Assembly (NCBI RefSeq): GCF_946478785.1
Contig: NZ_CAMLDD010000007.1
Span: 124,001 to 188,000 of the forward strand
DNA length: 64,000 bases
Source: an uncultured Flavobacterium sp.
GTDB taxonomy: Bacteria > Bacteroidota > Bacteroidia > Flavobacteriales > Flavobacteriaceae
Direction: 5' to 3'
Part shown: positions 9,352-19,526 of the stretch, piece by piece
Position numbering within the stretch: position 1 is the stretch's first letter
Layout: each line of letters starts with the position of its first letter
The notes under the pieces: model-generated
The model's input: only the letters and a program-made list of their open reading frames with translations
Told to the model about the DNA's origin: nothing
Databases searched by the model: none
Translations under genes and position numbers: made by a program

Positions 9352-11805
9352 TTATTGCTTTTTAAAATATCTTACAATATTTTTAAGAAAACTGGTTTCT
9401 TTTTCTTCCTCATGATAACCATTTGAATATGTTCCATAACTACCATAATAACCATAACCATAAGCAGATCCGTATTTAGCCTTGTTTTCGAAACCATTCA
9501 AAATAATGCTGACATTATTTAGTTCTCCTCTTTTGACACGATTATTTAACAAGGTAATCATTTCCTTTTTTGAATAATTTTGACGTACAACATATAACGT
9601 AACATCACTAAACTGCATCAATTCTAAGGCATCAGAAACAAGACCAACAGGCGGTGTATCCAATATAATATAATCGTATGTCTTCTTAAGTTCTTCAATT
9701 AATTCACCCATTACTTCACTAATAATTAGCTCAGAAGGATTTGGAGGAACTGGGCCTGAAAGAATAACGTCAAGATAAGGAATTTGAGTTTTATTTACTA
9801 TTTCTAACAGCGTTTTTTGCTTTATTAAATAATTAACAACCCCATATTGATTTATAAGATTAAATTCGTCTGCTAATCTTGGTTTTCTTAAATCCATCCC
9901 TATTATAACCGTTTTTTTCTCACTCAAAGCAAATACAGTTGCAATATTTATCGAACAGAATGTTTTTCCTTCACCACTAATAGAAGAGGTAATCATTAAT
10001 GTTTTCGCACCATCTAATTGCTTTTTTTTGTATAAAAACTGTAATGATGAACGAATGCCTCTGAAAGCTTCGGACAATGCTGATTTTGGTTTCTGAAAAA
10101 CTGCTAAACTGCTGCTTTCTTTATTAATACCTACAACCCCAATTAATGGAATTTGTGTCTGTTTGCTAATATCTTCTGTGTTTTGAATGGTATTATTAAT
10201 AAAGAATAACATAAAAACAATAATTAAAGGAATCAAAAGCCCTAAAAACAAAGCCAATACGTAATTTACAGAAGTTTTTGGGCCAATTAATCCTCCTCCA
10301 ATATCTTTTGCAGGATCTATAAAATGAATGTCGGATAAATTTGAAGCTTTTACAATATCTGCTTCATTTCTTTTTTGTAAAAAAGTACTGTAGATATTAT
10401 CGCTTAAATCATATTTTCTTTTGATTTTCAATAATTCCTGCTGCTCCTCAGGAAGTTTTTTTATAGTACTTTCTGCTTCCCCTATTTTATTATTTACTAA
10501 AGCTAGATCATATTGCAAAGACGACTTGGCAGAAGCTATGTTTTCCAGCAAAACATTTTTTACAGCCGCCATCTGATTATCGAAATCTTTAAAAATTTTA
10601 TCGCTTTTTACTGCATAAGACATCTCTGACCTTTGGGTAGACAACGCAATAAGTTTAGAAACATTTGTTACAATATTTGGATCTTCAATACCCGCAACTG
10701 ATGGCGCCGGTAATTTTGAATAGTCAATACTATTATTAAGATAAGCTTTAAGCGAATTATAATAAGCTATTTTACGGGCCACTGCATCTCTTTCAATATC
10801 AAAATTTAAAATTTTATCTGAAAATTTAGAACCACCCTCCTCAATCTCATAAATATTTTTATCCTTTCTAAAAGATTTGAGCTCATTGCCCGTTTCCTTT
10901 AATTGAGATTCCATGGCTACCAGTGTACTATCAATAAATGCTATGGTATTTGTGGCAAACTGATTTTTACCATCTAATTGAATTTTAATCAACATTTTAA
11001 CTGTCGAATTCAAATATTCAACCATTCTGGCTTTATTTGTTCCCTGCATTGATAATGTAAGAATGGAACCTGCTTTTTCATTTGCATTGACTCCAATTCC
11101 ACGATAACGGGAAACGGTACCGTCAAAATCATTAAATCTTACAAAATATTCTTTCCCTTTATAAAAGCCCGGGTTATCGGTTATTTCTAATTTCCAGTTT
11201 AAAAATGGCAACATAACCTGTTCTCCTACTTTGTATTTTTTTACAAATTCAACAGGCTGAACGGAAGTATTACTGTAACTATTATTAGAATAGGTAAATA
11301 ATGAAACTGAATTTTTCTCAAACGGAATGCGAATCTCATATTCGTTTGGGCTTAAAAATTTAACACTGATTAATGCTCCGGCCAGTTGAGGCTTAGTTTT
11401 ATCAATATTAACATAAAAAGGAACAGCACCATATACATCAATCATATTATATTCACCTTTTTCAAGATAATCTATATAATACTGTAATTTATCTACCACA
11501 AGTTCATTATGCGACCTTGATTGTAAAATGGTCGAAATGCCACTTACCTGATCTGAAATGCCGCCCCAATTAAAAACCAAACTGGTGTTTGAAGTAAAAA
11601 AAGGGTTACTCTCTTCTTTAATCGAAATTAAAGTTTGCATTGAATAGATTTTCTCCTTACGAATATTAACCTGATAGGCAATCGTAAATGCAATAATCAG
11701 ACTCACTAAAAACAATTTCCAATATCCTGCGATTTTCAACAAAAAACCCTTAAAATCAAAATTTGGATGATTTTCAAAAATGGAAAAATCTTTTATATCT
11801 AACAT
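9352..11805 (-). CDS. wzc: Polysaccharide co-polymerase and tyrosine autokinase (Wzc type)
   Basis: An inner-membrane BY-kinase that controls export and polymer length. The 817-residue chain has a first membrane helix at about 30-50, a long periplasmic region with coiled-coil character (about 270-480), a second helix near 510-535, and a cytoplasmic kinase domain. The domain holds Walker A (S-G-E-G-K-T, Lys614), Walker A' (I-I-G-M-D-L-R-K-P-R) and Walker B (Y-I-I-L-D-T-P-P-V). The C-terminal tail is a Tyr/Gly-rich cluster (Y-G-Y-G-Y-Y-G-S-Y-G), the usual autophosphorylation site. It starts 14 bases after wza, its expected partner. Confidence 0.94.
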   Translation of the reverse strand: MLDIKDFSIFENHPNFDFKGFLLKIAGYWKLFLVSLIIAFTIAYQVNIRKEKIYSMQTLISIKEESNPFFTSNTSLVFNWGGISDQVSGISTILQSRSHNELVVDKLQYYIDYLEKGEYNMIDVYGAVPFYVNIDKTKPQLAGALISVKFLSPNEYEIRIPFEKNSVSLFTYSNNSYSNTSVQPVEFVKKYKVGEQVMLPFLNWKLEITDNPGFYKGKEYFVRFNDFDGTVSRYRGIGVNANEKAGSILTLSMQGTNKARMVEYLNSTVKMLIKIQLDGKNQFATNTIAFIDSTLVAMESQLKETGNELKSFRKDKNIYEIEEGGSKFSDKILNFDIERDAVARKIAYYNSLKAYLNNSIDYSKLPAPSVAGIEDPNIVTNVSKLIALSTQRSEMSYAVKSDKIFKDFDNQMAAVKNVLLENIASAKSSLQYDLALVNNKIGEAESTIKKLPEEQQELLKIKRKYDLSDNIYSTFLQKRNEADIVKASNLSDIHFIDPAKDIGGGLIGPKTSVNYVLALFLGLLIPLIIVFMLFFINNTIQNTEDISKQTQIPLIGVVGINKESSSLAVFQKPKSALSEAFRGIRSSLQFLYKKKQLDGAKTLMITSSISGEGKTFCSINIATVFALSEKKTVIIGMDLRKPRLADEFNLINQYGVVNYLIKQKTLLEIVNKTQIPYLDVILSGPVPPNPSELIISEVMGELIEELKKTYDYIILDTPPVGLVSDALELMQFSDVTLYVVRQNYSKKEMITLLNNRVKRGELNNVSIILNGFENKAKYGSAYGYGYYGSYGTYSNGYHEEEKETSFLKNIVRYFKKQ

Positions 11806-11819
11806 CTGTGGGGTTTAAT

Positions 11820-12611
11820 TTAATTTTTGATAATGAGGTACACAGTCGTGGCCAATGACAATAAAGTAATTATGGTACCTATTGACTGGATACCTGTTTG
11901 TCCTGTTCCCCACGTTTTTTGCTTTAATGGTTTCACATAAATATAGTCATTAGGCTGTAAATAGTAATAAGGTGATTTCATCACATTTACATCTGTTAAG
12001 TCAATATCATTCATTTGAACTCCAGTAGGTGTTTGGCGTATTACAGTAACCGATTTACGATTACCAACCGTAGTAATATCTCCTGCATTTGCAATAGCTT
12101 CCATAATATTTAGATTGTCCTTGAATAATACTTTTGTACCTGTACTTCCTACTTCCCCGTTTATTGTATATCTAAAACCTGCTAATTTTACGGTAACGAA
12201 TATATTCGCTTCTGTTTTAAAATATTCTTCGAGCAGCTTTTTTTCAATTTTAAGACGTATCTCTTCAAGTGTGTACCCAATTACATTTATTTCACCAAAA
12301 ATAGGCATTCTGATATTACCATGATCATCAACAGTAAACCCATTAAAATACAATTGTGATTCAGATTTACTATTAACAGAACCTGAACTTTCAGAAGGAT
12401 TAAAAATCGCAACTAATTTAGGATCTATTGCTTTTATATCTATACTGAGGATATCATTCACTTGTAATCTGTAAGGTTTCGATTCTACTATTGAAATTTT
12501 ATTTTCATTATCAGTAGTCCCTTTATCCTGCAAATACACTAAATCTTTTATAGGGATACATGATGTAAAAAAAGCAGTAATGAATAATAAATAAAAACAG
12601 TTTTTTGTCAT
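11820..12611 (-). CDS. wza: Outer-membrane polysaccharide export lipoprotein (Wza type)
   Basis: A 263-residue lipoprotein: the lipobox F-T-S-C puts the lipidated Cys at position 18. The polysaccharide-export domain follows (Y-R-L-Q-V-N-D-I-L-S-I-D near 50), then one SLBB domain (I-N-G-E-V-G-S-T-G-T near 150), and a hydrophobic helix at the C-terminus (about 240-260). This short form with a terminal membrane segment is typical of Bacteroidota. It is the first gene of the locus as transcribed, right behind a candidate promoter, and is followed by the kinase wzc. Confidence 0.92.
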   Translation of the reverse strand: MTKNCFYLLFITAFFTSCIPIKDLVYLQDKGTTDNENKISIVESKPYRLQVNDILSIDIKAIDPKLVAIFNPSESSGSVNSKSESQLYFNGFTVDDHGNIRMPIFGEINVIGYTLEEIRLKIEKKLLEEYFKTEANIFVTVKLAGFRYTINGEVGSTGTKVLFKDNLNIMEAIANAGDITTVGNRKSVTVIRQTPTGVQMNDIDLTDVNVMKSPYYYLQPNDYIYVKPLKQKTWGTGQTGIQSIGTIITLLSLATTVYLIIKN

Positions 12612-12628
12612 TTTTAAAATTTTATTAG

Positions 12629-12660
12629 CAAATATAACTATTACTTTAATCTTCAGGAAA
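12629..12660 (-). promoter_or_regulatory. Putative promoter of the polysaccharide operon
   Basis: On the minus strand, the -7 box TATATTTG (12636-12629) matches TAnnTTTG exactly. Twenty bases further upstream lies TTTC (12660-12657), three of four matches to the -33 box TTTG. The start would fall near 12622, about 10 bases before the wza ATG at 12611. The same -7 sequence is used ahead of tviB. Confidence 0.45.
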
Positions 12661-12681
12661 TCTTAGTTAATTTGCATTTAT

Positions 12682-13302
12682 TTAATTGTTTTTGAATGTT
12701 TTTTCGAAAGGCACACGATGCAAAATACTTCGCCCAAGTGTAACTTCATCTGCATATTCTAATTCATCTCCCACTGAGATTCCTCGAGCTATAGTAGAAA
12801 TTATAATTTCAGAATCGGCAATTTGTTTGTAAATATAAAAATTCGTGGTATCTCCTTCCATTGTAGAACTTAGGGCAAAAATAATTTCGACAACCTTTCC
12901 CTGTTTTACTTTTTCTACCAAAGTTGTTATGTTCAGTTGGCTGGGCCCAATTCCTTCAATTGGAGAGATTTTACCTCCTAATACATGATATATTCCTTTA
13001 TACTGACCTGTATTTTCAATAGCCATCACATCCCTGATATCTTCAACTACACAAATGGTCTGATGATTTCTTGATAAATTAGCACAAATTTCACAAACTT
13101 TTGTATCTGAAATATTATGGCAATTTTCGCAAAATTTAATATCCTCACGCATATTTAATAATGCCTGAGACAAAAAAGCTGTTTGTTCCTTAGGTTGTTT
13201 TAATAAATGAAGCACCAATCGTAATGCTGTACGCTTACCAATTCCCGGTAATTGTGACATTTCATTAACTGCTTTTTCTATTAATTTTGATGAAAATTCC
13301 AT
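12682..13302 (-). CDS. recR: Recombination mediator protein RecR
   Basis: RecR works with RecF and RecO to load RecA on gapped DNA. The start is taken at the ATG at 13302, giving 206 residues (family about 200). An in-frame extension to 13377 encodes sequence unlike RecR and is rejected. Visible are the helix-hairpin-helix L-P-G-I-G-K-R-T-A at 18-26, a four-Cys zinc site (C58, C61, C70, C73), and the Toprim domain from about residue 81 (I-C-V-V-E-D). The gene ends 70 bases before the wza start and is not part of the polysaccharide locus. Confidence 0.96.
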   Translation of the reverse strand: MEFSSKLIEKAVNEMSQLPGIGKRTALRLVLHLLKQPKEQTAFLSQALLNMREDIKFCENCHNISDTKVCEICANLSRNHQTICVVEDIRDVMAIENTGQYKGIYHVLGGKISPIEGIGPSQLNITTLVEKVKQGKVVEIIFALSSTMEGDTTNFYIYKQIADSEIIISTIARGISVGDELEYADEVTLGRSILHRVPFEKTFKNN

Positions 13303-13387
13303 TGAACAAAAGTAGGATTTTAAATTTTTAGTGGGATTGAAACTAAATATACCTGCAAACACAAAAGTTTTTCGCAAAAACGGTTTT

Positions 13388-13470
13388 TAGCCCTGATGGA
13401 AACGACATCCTTTTGTGCCGGGGTTCGGCGCAAAAGATATAGTGTACAGCAGGAATAGCTTCTAAAAAAA
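13388..13470 (+). repeat. Dispersed structured repeat, copy 1
   Basis: An 83-base unit shared with 48021-48102, in the same strand orientation. Both outer parts are conserved (TGATGGAARCGRCATCC on the left; GATATAG, ACAGCAGGAAT and CTAAAAAA on the right). The middle differs in sequence but forms a stem in both copies. Here arms 13410-13420 and 13426-13436 give 11 pairs, one of them a G-U. This copy lies between recR and the CoA-binding gene, antisense to both. Confidence 0.85.
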
Positions 13471-13836
13471 CTAATATTGATTTGTTGCCAACAGAACCAG
13501 TGTACAGGCAACCTCGGCTTTAACATTATTAAGTTCCAGTAATTGATACAGCTCAGGATTTTCGGTTCCCGGATTAAAAATTACTCGCTTAGGCTGCGCC
13601 TCAATGATGTAATTATAATAATCGCGCTGACGGACAGGGTTTAAATATAAAGTTACTGTATCTACACCTTTGACAGGTATGGCTTTGGTATGAATTTTTA
13701 CTCCTGCAACCTCACCAGCATTTTGACCTATCGCCAAAACAGTATGCCCTTTTTGAACCAACATGTTAATCGCTTTAAAAGCATAACGTTCCGGCTTTGT
13801 TGTCGCACCTAGAACTAAAGTTTTTTTGTTTTTCAT
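13471..13836 (-). CDS. CoA-binding domain protein
   Basis: A 121-residue single-domain protein with a Rossmann-like CoA-binding fold: K-T-L-V-L-G-A-T-T-K-P-E-R-Y-A near the N-terminus and I-F-N-P-G-T-E-N-P-E in the second half resemble the YccU/CoA_binding_2 family. The start is set at the ATG at 13836; another ATG is directly upstream (13839), and an extension to 13866 is unlike the family. The stop codon abuts the structured repeat. Members bind CoA through the same fold as succinyl-CoA synthetase, but no reaction is known to me. Confidence 0.8.
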   Translation of the reverse strand: MKNKKTLVLGATTKPERYAFKAINMLVQKGHTVLAIGQNAGEVAGVKIHTKAIPVKGVDTVTLYLNPVRQRDYYNYIIEAQPKRVIFNPGTENPELYQLLELNNVKAEVACTLVLLATNQY

Positions 13837-13991
13837 CATTTCCGAATATACCACAAAAGTAATCAAAAAAGACTGAATTCCCTGCGTATAATTGTTTTAT
13901 GGATATTAAAGAAGAAAAAACAATCTCCTAACATCATGTTGGAGTTAAATCTTAAAATTTGATTATTTTTACTACATCAACTGAAAACACT

Positions 13992-14621
13992 ATGGATTTA
14001 TTCATTTATTTATTTGCTGCTCTTTTCTCTGTTCTAAATCCAATTGGTACTGTTCCTATCTTTGTAGGACTTACACACGACGATTCCGAAATTGAACGTT
14101 CCAGAATCTCATTATGGACAGCTATCAATGTTTTTATTATTTTAATTGTATCTTTTTTTGTTGGTCAATACGTATTGACTTTTTTTGGGATTAGTATTGA
14201 TGCACTTAGAATTGCCGGTGGTCTTGTAATCTTAAATTCAGGTTTTTCATTATTATCAGGAAAAATAAGCAAGAAAAGAGGAATCAACAAAAAAGTTGAA
14301 AATGATGCCCAAAACAGAAATGATATTGCGCTTACTCCATTAGCAATTCCGATGCTGGCAGGTCCAGGATCTATTTCTTTGTTAATTGCTTTTTATCAGG
14401 AACATCATGAATTGAAAGAAATAATAATTTCGAGTTTAGCTATTTTAGCAATAGCGATTACTATTTTTATTATCTTAAAAAGTGCTCATTATTTGGCTCG
14501 CATATTAGGAGCTTCAGGTATTGTTGCCATTTCCAGAATAGTAGGTTTCATAGTAATTGCAATAGGAATTCAATATATCGTGAGCTCTATAATTAATATA
14601 ATCAAAGGAAATTTAATGTAA
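13992..14621 (+). CDS. MarC-family integral membrane protein
   Basis: A 209-residue inner-membrane protein with about six hydrophobic helices. Family signatures are L-N-P-I-G-T-V-P-I-F near the start and the central L-A-I-P-M-L-A-G-P-G-S-I. Both sit in re-entrant-like positions and give the internal repeat seen in MarC/UPF0056 proteins. The start is the ATG at 13992; a TTG 33 bases upstream is in frame but less likely. It stands alone on the plus strand between two minus-strand genes and ends at a shared hairpin. Despite the name, a role in drug resistance is not supported for this family. Confidence 0.9.
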   Translation: MDLFIYLFAALFSVLNPIGTVPIFVGLTHDDSEIERSRISLWTAINVFIILIVSFFVGQYVLTFFGISIDALRIAGGLVILNSGFSLLSGKISKKRGINKKVENDAQNRNDIALTPLAIPMLAGPGSISLLIAFYQEHHELKEIIISSLAILAIAITIFIILKSAHYLARILGASGIVAISRIVGFIVIAIGIQYIVSSIINIIKGNLM

Positions 14622-14643
14622 AATCCTTAGAATATTAAAACAC

Positions 14644-14695
14644 AAAATTCCAAATTCCATACTGTAATGATTCAGCTTTTGGAACTTGGAATTTT
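14644..14695. terminator. Probable bidirectional terminator between marC and ctlX
   Basis: Arms 14644-14659 and 14680-14695 form 15 Watson-Crick pairs plus one position that is A-C on the plus strand and G-U on the minus strand. The arms are AT-rich with A/T tails on both sides, and the hairpin lies between convergent stop codons (14621 and 14714). Confidence 0.6.
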
Positions 14696-14713
14696 TAAAT
14701 TTAAAATATTGAA

Positions 14714-15649
14714 TTAGTTTCTTGGTAAAAAAACTTCAGCCATCATGCATCTGGCACTTCCTCCACCACAAGCCTCTATTGTATCTAAACTTGAACTTAA
14801 AATTTCAGCATGACTTTCTAACTGTGCAATCTGTTTTGCTGTTAAACTTTGATGTGCCGATGCACTCATAACGATATATTTTTTATTATTCGTTCCTTTA
14901 ACTTCCAACATATTACCCGCAAAATTATTTACTTGTGCTTCGGTAATCAAAATAACATCTTTTTTATCCGCTTTTAAATTTTCCAAAACCATTTTACGCT
15001 CTTTTTTATCATCAATACTATCTGCACAAATGACCGCAAAAGTTTCTCCTATACACATCATTACATTCGTATGATAGATCAATTTACGTTCTCCATCGAC
15101 TGTTTGAAAAGCTTCAAAAATCACTGGAGCATAATCAAAATCTTCACAGAATTCAATAAATAATTCTTCATCTGCCCGAGGAGATAAGGCGCAATATGCT
15201 TTTCCGTTAGCTCTGTCTAAAAGCAAACTTCCTGTTCCTTCAAGAAAAACACCGTCCTCTTCAGCAGAAGTATAATCCATGATGTTGCTGATTTCAAAAC
15301 CTTTTTCTTCAAGGGTATCCAAAATATCTTCACGACGCTCCTGACGACGGTTTTCGGCAAACATTGGATACAAAGCCACATCTCCATTTTCATGAAATGA
15401 AACCCAGTTATTTGGAAAGATACTATCCGGTGTATCTGTTTCCAATGTATCTTCCACAACTGTAACATCAACTCCAACAGTTCTTAGCTTTTCTACAAAA
15501 ACATCAAACTCCTGCTGTGCTTTTGCATTTACTGTGCTAGGCAAAAGTCCGTCTAATACTTTTTGATAATAATTATTTATGGCTGTCTGTTCATTCATCC
15601 TAAAAGCTACTGGACGAATCATTACGATTGAATTTGTAGTTTGTTTCAT
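14714..15649 (-). CDS. ctlX: Citrulline utilization hydrolase CtlX-type guanidino-group enzyme
   Basis: A 311-residue member of the arginine deiminase/amidinotransferase (pentein) superfamily. The N-terminal segment T-P-D-S-I-F-P-N-N-W (about 92-101) supplies the acidic substrate-binding residue. E-G-T-G-S-L-L-L-D lies near 158, the catalytic His is in Y-H-T-N-V-M-M, and the catalytic Cys is in G-G-G-S-A-R-C-M-M near the C-terminus. By family it should hydrolyse a ureido or guanidino group in the cytoplasm. It is 75 bases downstream of a second pentein gene, in tandem on the minus strand. The exact substrate is not shown by sequence. Confidence 0.85.
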   Translation of the reverse strand: MKQTTNSIVMIRPVAFRMNEQTAINNYYQKVLDGLLPSTVNAKAQQEFDVFVEKLRTVGVDVTVVEDTLETDTPDSIFPNNWVSFHENGDVALYPMFAENRRQERREDILDTLEEKGFEISNIMDYTSAEEDGVFLEGTGSLLLDRANGKAYCALSPRADEELFIEFCEDFDYAPVIFEAFQTVDGERKLIYHTNVMMCIGETFAVICADSIDDKKERKMVLENLKADKKDVILITEAQVNNFAGNMLEVKGTNNKKYIVMSASAHQSLTAKQIAQLESHAEILSSSLDTIEACGGGSARCMMAEVFLPRN

Positions 15650-15724
15650 ATTCTGTATGTTTATTTTTCAAATCTTATATTTCAGGTTTTATTGCAACTT
15701 GAAATATAAGATCTGAAACTATAT

Positions 15725-16639
15725 TTAATCTCTAATTAAAGGCAATGTTGAACATCTCAGTAATCCTTCCTGCTTTGCAATTTCGGCATACGGAATCTCT
15801 TCAACTGTAAAACCATTTGCTCTCAACCAATTATTTAATCGTGTAAAATTCTTCTCTGAAACGACAATGTTTTCATCAATTGAAAAAACATTTGAAAACA
15901 TATTATACATTTCGTTTCTTTCGATATGAAATAAATTTTCTTTCCCAAAAAGATTTACCAAATACATGTAATCAGCTTCTTCACGGAAACCTCTTTTATA
16001 AATAATTCCCTTATCTTTTCCTACAGGCTGAAAACAGCAATCTAAGTGTAAAGCATTATCTCTGGCTTCAATTTTAGATTTAACCAAATCAAATTCTTTG
16101 ACAATTTTATTCGGAAACAAATTTTTAATATAATTTACTCCCTGCATATTAGTCCTTGCCGTTATGTAATCTTTATAATCACTCCCTTTATATGTTCCAA
16201 TAAAAATATGATTATTCCAAAGCATGACATCACCACCTTCAATATGAACTTCTTCTGGCGGACGAACTACTTTTAGTGGGTTTATTTGATCAATTATATA
16301 TTGAATAGCATCAAGCTCACGTTCCCTGTCTGGCAAAATATTTGATTTTATAAAGGCATCTTCAATTACGAAACCAATATCCCTGGTGAAAATTTGGTTA
16401 TAATTCTCTATGATTTCAGGACGATAAACCTTTACATTATATTTTTGAAAAATATCATTAAAAGCATCCATTTCAGCAACCATATCCTTTTCGAGAGGAT
16501 ATGTCCCAGCTTTTATATGTTCCAATGATTTAGGATCGTAGGCCTCCTCTAAAGATGGAGTTGGACCATTATGAACGGCAGAACCCAAAACTACGGCACG
16601 CAATCTGGAAGTTTCGTCCTTAATATTTAATTGTAACAT
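15725..16639 (-). CDS. Arginine deiminase/dimethylargininase-family enzyme
   Basis: A second pentein-fold enzyme, 304 residues when started at the ATG at 16639 (an in-frame ATG 21 bases upstream falls inside the gltA terminator region and is less likely). It has F-T-R-D-I-G-F (about 83-89), H-I-E-G-G-D-V-M around 135, the catalytic His in N-A-L-H-L-D, and the catalytic Cys near the end in L-R-C-S-T-L-P-L. These fit DDAH/arginine deiminase-like hydrolases or amidinotransferases. It lies between gltA and ctlX on the same strand, separated from gltA by a terminator. I cannot choose between hydrolase and transferase activity. Confidence 0.82.
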   Translation of the reverse strand: MLQLNIKDETSRLRAVVLGSAVHNGPTPSLEEAYDPKSLEHIKAGTYPLEKDMVAEMDAFNDIFQKYNVKVYRPEIIENYNQIFTRDIGFVIEDAFIKSNILPDRERELDAIQYIIDQINPLKVVRPPEEVHIEGGDVMLWNNHIFIGTYKGSDYKDYITARTNMQGVNYIKNLFPNKIVKEFDLVKSKIEARDNALHLDCCFQPVGKDKGIIYKRGFREEADYMYLVNLFGKENLFHIERNEMYNMFSNVFSIDENIVVSEKNFTRLNNWLRANGFTVEEIPYAEIAKQEGLLRCSTLPLIRD

Positions 16640-16664
16640 AAGTATTAGATTTTGTTGCAAATAT

Positions 16665-16694
16665 AAAAAAAAGCTTCACAGTTAAGTGAAGCTT
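16665..16694 (-). terminator. Intrinsic terminator of gltA
   Basis: Perfect 9-bp stem (16671-16679 with 16686-16694) and a 6-base loop. On the minus strand it is followed by a run of eight U. It begins 5 bases after the gltA stop. Confidence 0.88.
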
Positions 16695-16698
16695 CATT

Positions 16699-17976
16699 TT
16701 ATTTATTTGACTCAAAATCTCTCAATGGATGACCTGTGTAAATTTGTCTTGGTCTTCCAATTGGTTCTTTATTTTCTCGCATTTCTTTCCATTGTGCAAT
16801 CCAGCCTGGTAATCTTCCAATAGCAAACATTACTGTAAACATATCTGTAGGAATGCCTAAAGCTCTGTAAATGATTCCAGAATAGAAATCTACATTTGGA
16901 TATAAATTTCTTGACTTGAAGTATTCATCTTCTAAAGCCGCAGCTTCTAATTTTTTTGCTATCTCCAAAATTGGATCTTCAACACCTAAAGTCTCTAATA
17001 CTTCTTTAGCTGCTTTTTTGATGATTTTAGCTCTTGGATCGAAGTTTTTATATACTCTGTGACCAAATCCCATTAATCGGAATGGATCATTTTTATCTTT
17101 TGCTTTCGCCAAAAATTTATCCGTATCTCCTCCATCCTTATTAATATCTTCCAACATCTCAAGAACTGCCTGATTTGCACCTCCATGAAGAGGTCCCCAA
17201 AGAGCAGAAACACCAGCAGAAATTGAAGCATACAATCCAGCATGTGACGACCCAACCATTCTTACTGTAGATGTAGAACAGTTTTGTTCGTGATCAGCAT
17301 GTAAAATAAATAATTTATCTAAAGCATCAACAATTACAGGACTTGCTTTATAAGGACCTGTAGGCAATTGAAACATTAACTGCATAAAGTTTTCTACATA
17401 GCCTTTAGTATTATCATAGTAATTTAAAGGATATCCCATTGACTTTCTATAAGTCCATGTAGCAATTACAAGAAATTTACCCATTGTTTTACAAATGGCT
17501 TCATACATTTCTTTTTCATTTTCTACATTTACTGCTTTTGGATTAAAGGCTGTCAAAGCACTCGTTAAAGCAGATAAAACACCCATTGGATGAGCTGTTT
17601 TTGGAAAACCGTCAATGATGTTCTTCATTTCTTCGTTTACCAAAGTATGTTTTTTAATATCAGTTTCAAATTGCTCCAGTTGTTGAGCAGTTGGTAATTC
17701 ACCGAAAATCAATAGATATGAAACCTCAAGGAAATTAGCTTTTTCAGCTAAATCTTCAATTGAATACCCTCTGTAACGCAGAATACCTAATTCACCATCT
17801 AAGAAAGTGATTTCACTTTTACAAGAACCTGAGTTTTTATAACCCGGATCAATAGTAATAATACCAGTTAAATCACGTAATTTGTTAATATCGATAGCTG
17901 ATTCATTTTCGCTTCCTGTGATTACCGGAAGTTCAATTTTCTTACCATCTACTTCTAATGTAGCTATTTTTGACAT
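16699..17976 (-). CDS. gltA: Citrate synthase
   Basis: Condenses oxaloacetate and acetyl-CoA, the first step of the TCA cycle. The 425-residue protein is the hexameric, type II bacterial form with an N-terminal beta-rich domain (residues 1-60). Key segments are H-A-D-H-E-Q-N-C-S-T-S-T (substrate His), G-P-L-H-G-G-A-N-Q, G-F-G-H-R-V-Y-K-N-F-D-P-R (second catalytic His) and the late catalytic Asp in N-V-D-F-Y-S-G. It is monocistronic: a terminator follows directly, and a CAAATCTA box at 18014-18021 (minus-strand TAGATTTG) is a likely -7 element. Confidence 0.97.
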   Translation of the reverse strand: MSKIATLEVDGKKIELPVITGSENESAIDINKLRDLTGIITIDPGYKNSGSCKSEITFLDGELGILRYRGYSIEDLAEKANFLEVSYLLIFGELPTAQQLEQFETDIKKHTLVNEEMKNIIDGFPKTAHPMGVLSALTSALTAFNPKAVNVENEKEMYEAICKTMGKFLVIATWTYRKSMGYPLNYYDNTKGYVENFMQLMFQLPTGPYKASPVIVDALDKLFILHADHEQNCSTSTVRMVGSSHAGLYASISAGVSALWGPLHGGANQAVLEMLEDINKDGGDTDKFLAKAKDKNDPFRLMGFGHRVYKNFDPRAKIIKKAAKEVLETLGVEDPILEIAKKLEAAALEDEYFKSRNLYPNVDFYSGIIYRALGIPTDMFTVMFAIGRLPGWIAQWKEMRENKEPIGRPRQIYTGHPLRDFESNK

Positions 17977-18075
17977 AATATATCGGAAATAATTCTTTAA
18001 AATAATAATTTATCAAATCTAAGGAATTTAAGACTAATTAAAAAAAGAATAATACTATGAATTTGTTAAAACTCC

Positions 18076-18106
18076 AAAAAAAAGCCACTCGTTTTCACAA
18101 GTGGCT
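18076..18106 (-). terminator. Intrinsic terminator of eno
   Basis: Arms 18083-18091 and 18098-18106 form nine pairs (one G-U on the minus strand) with a 6-base loop. On the minus strand an eight-U run follows. It lies 26 bases after the eno stop. Confidence 0.9.
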
Positions 18107-18131
18107 TGATTCTACAATATAACTCTTACAA

Positions 18132-19448
<1,317 letters not shown>

Positions 19449-19526
19449 TTATATATTTTTTTCGAAATTATAAAAATATTTAATATCAAAAACGTCTTTT
19501 CGACATTAAACACCTTTATTTATTAA

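Noticed and set aside
13303..13377. N-terminal extension of RecR by 25 residues.
   Set aside because: The extra residues do not resemble RecR, and the ATG at 13302 gives the normal family length and N-terminus.
15217..15477. Minus-strand frame of 86 codons inside ctlX.
   Set aside because: It lies wholly within a well-supported gene in another frame and encodes no recognisable motif.
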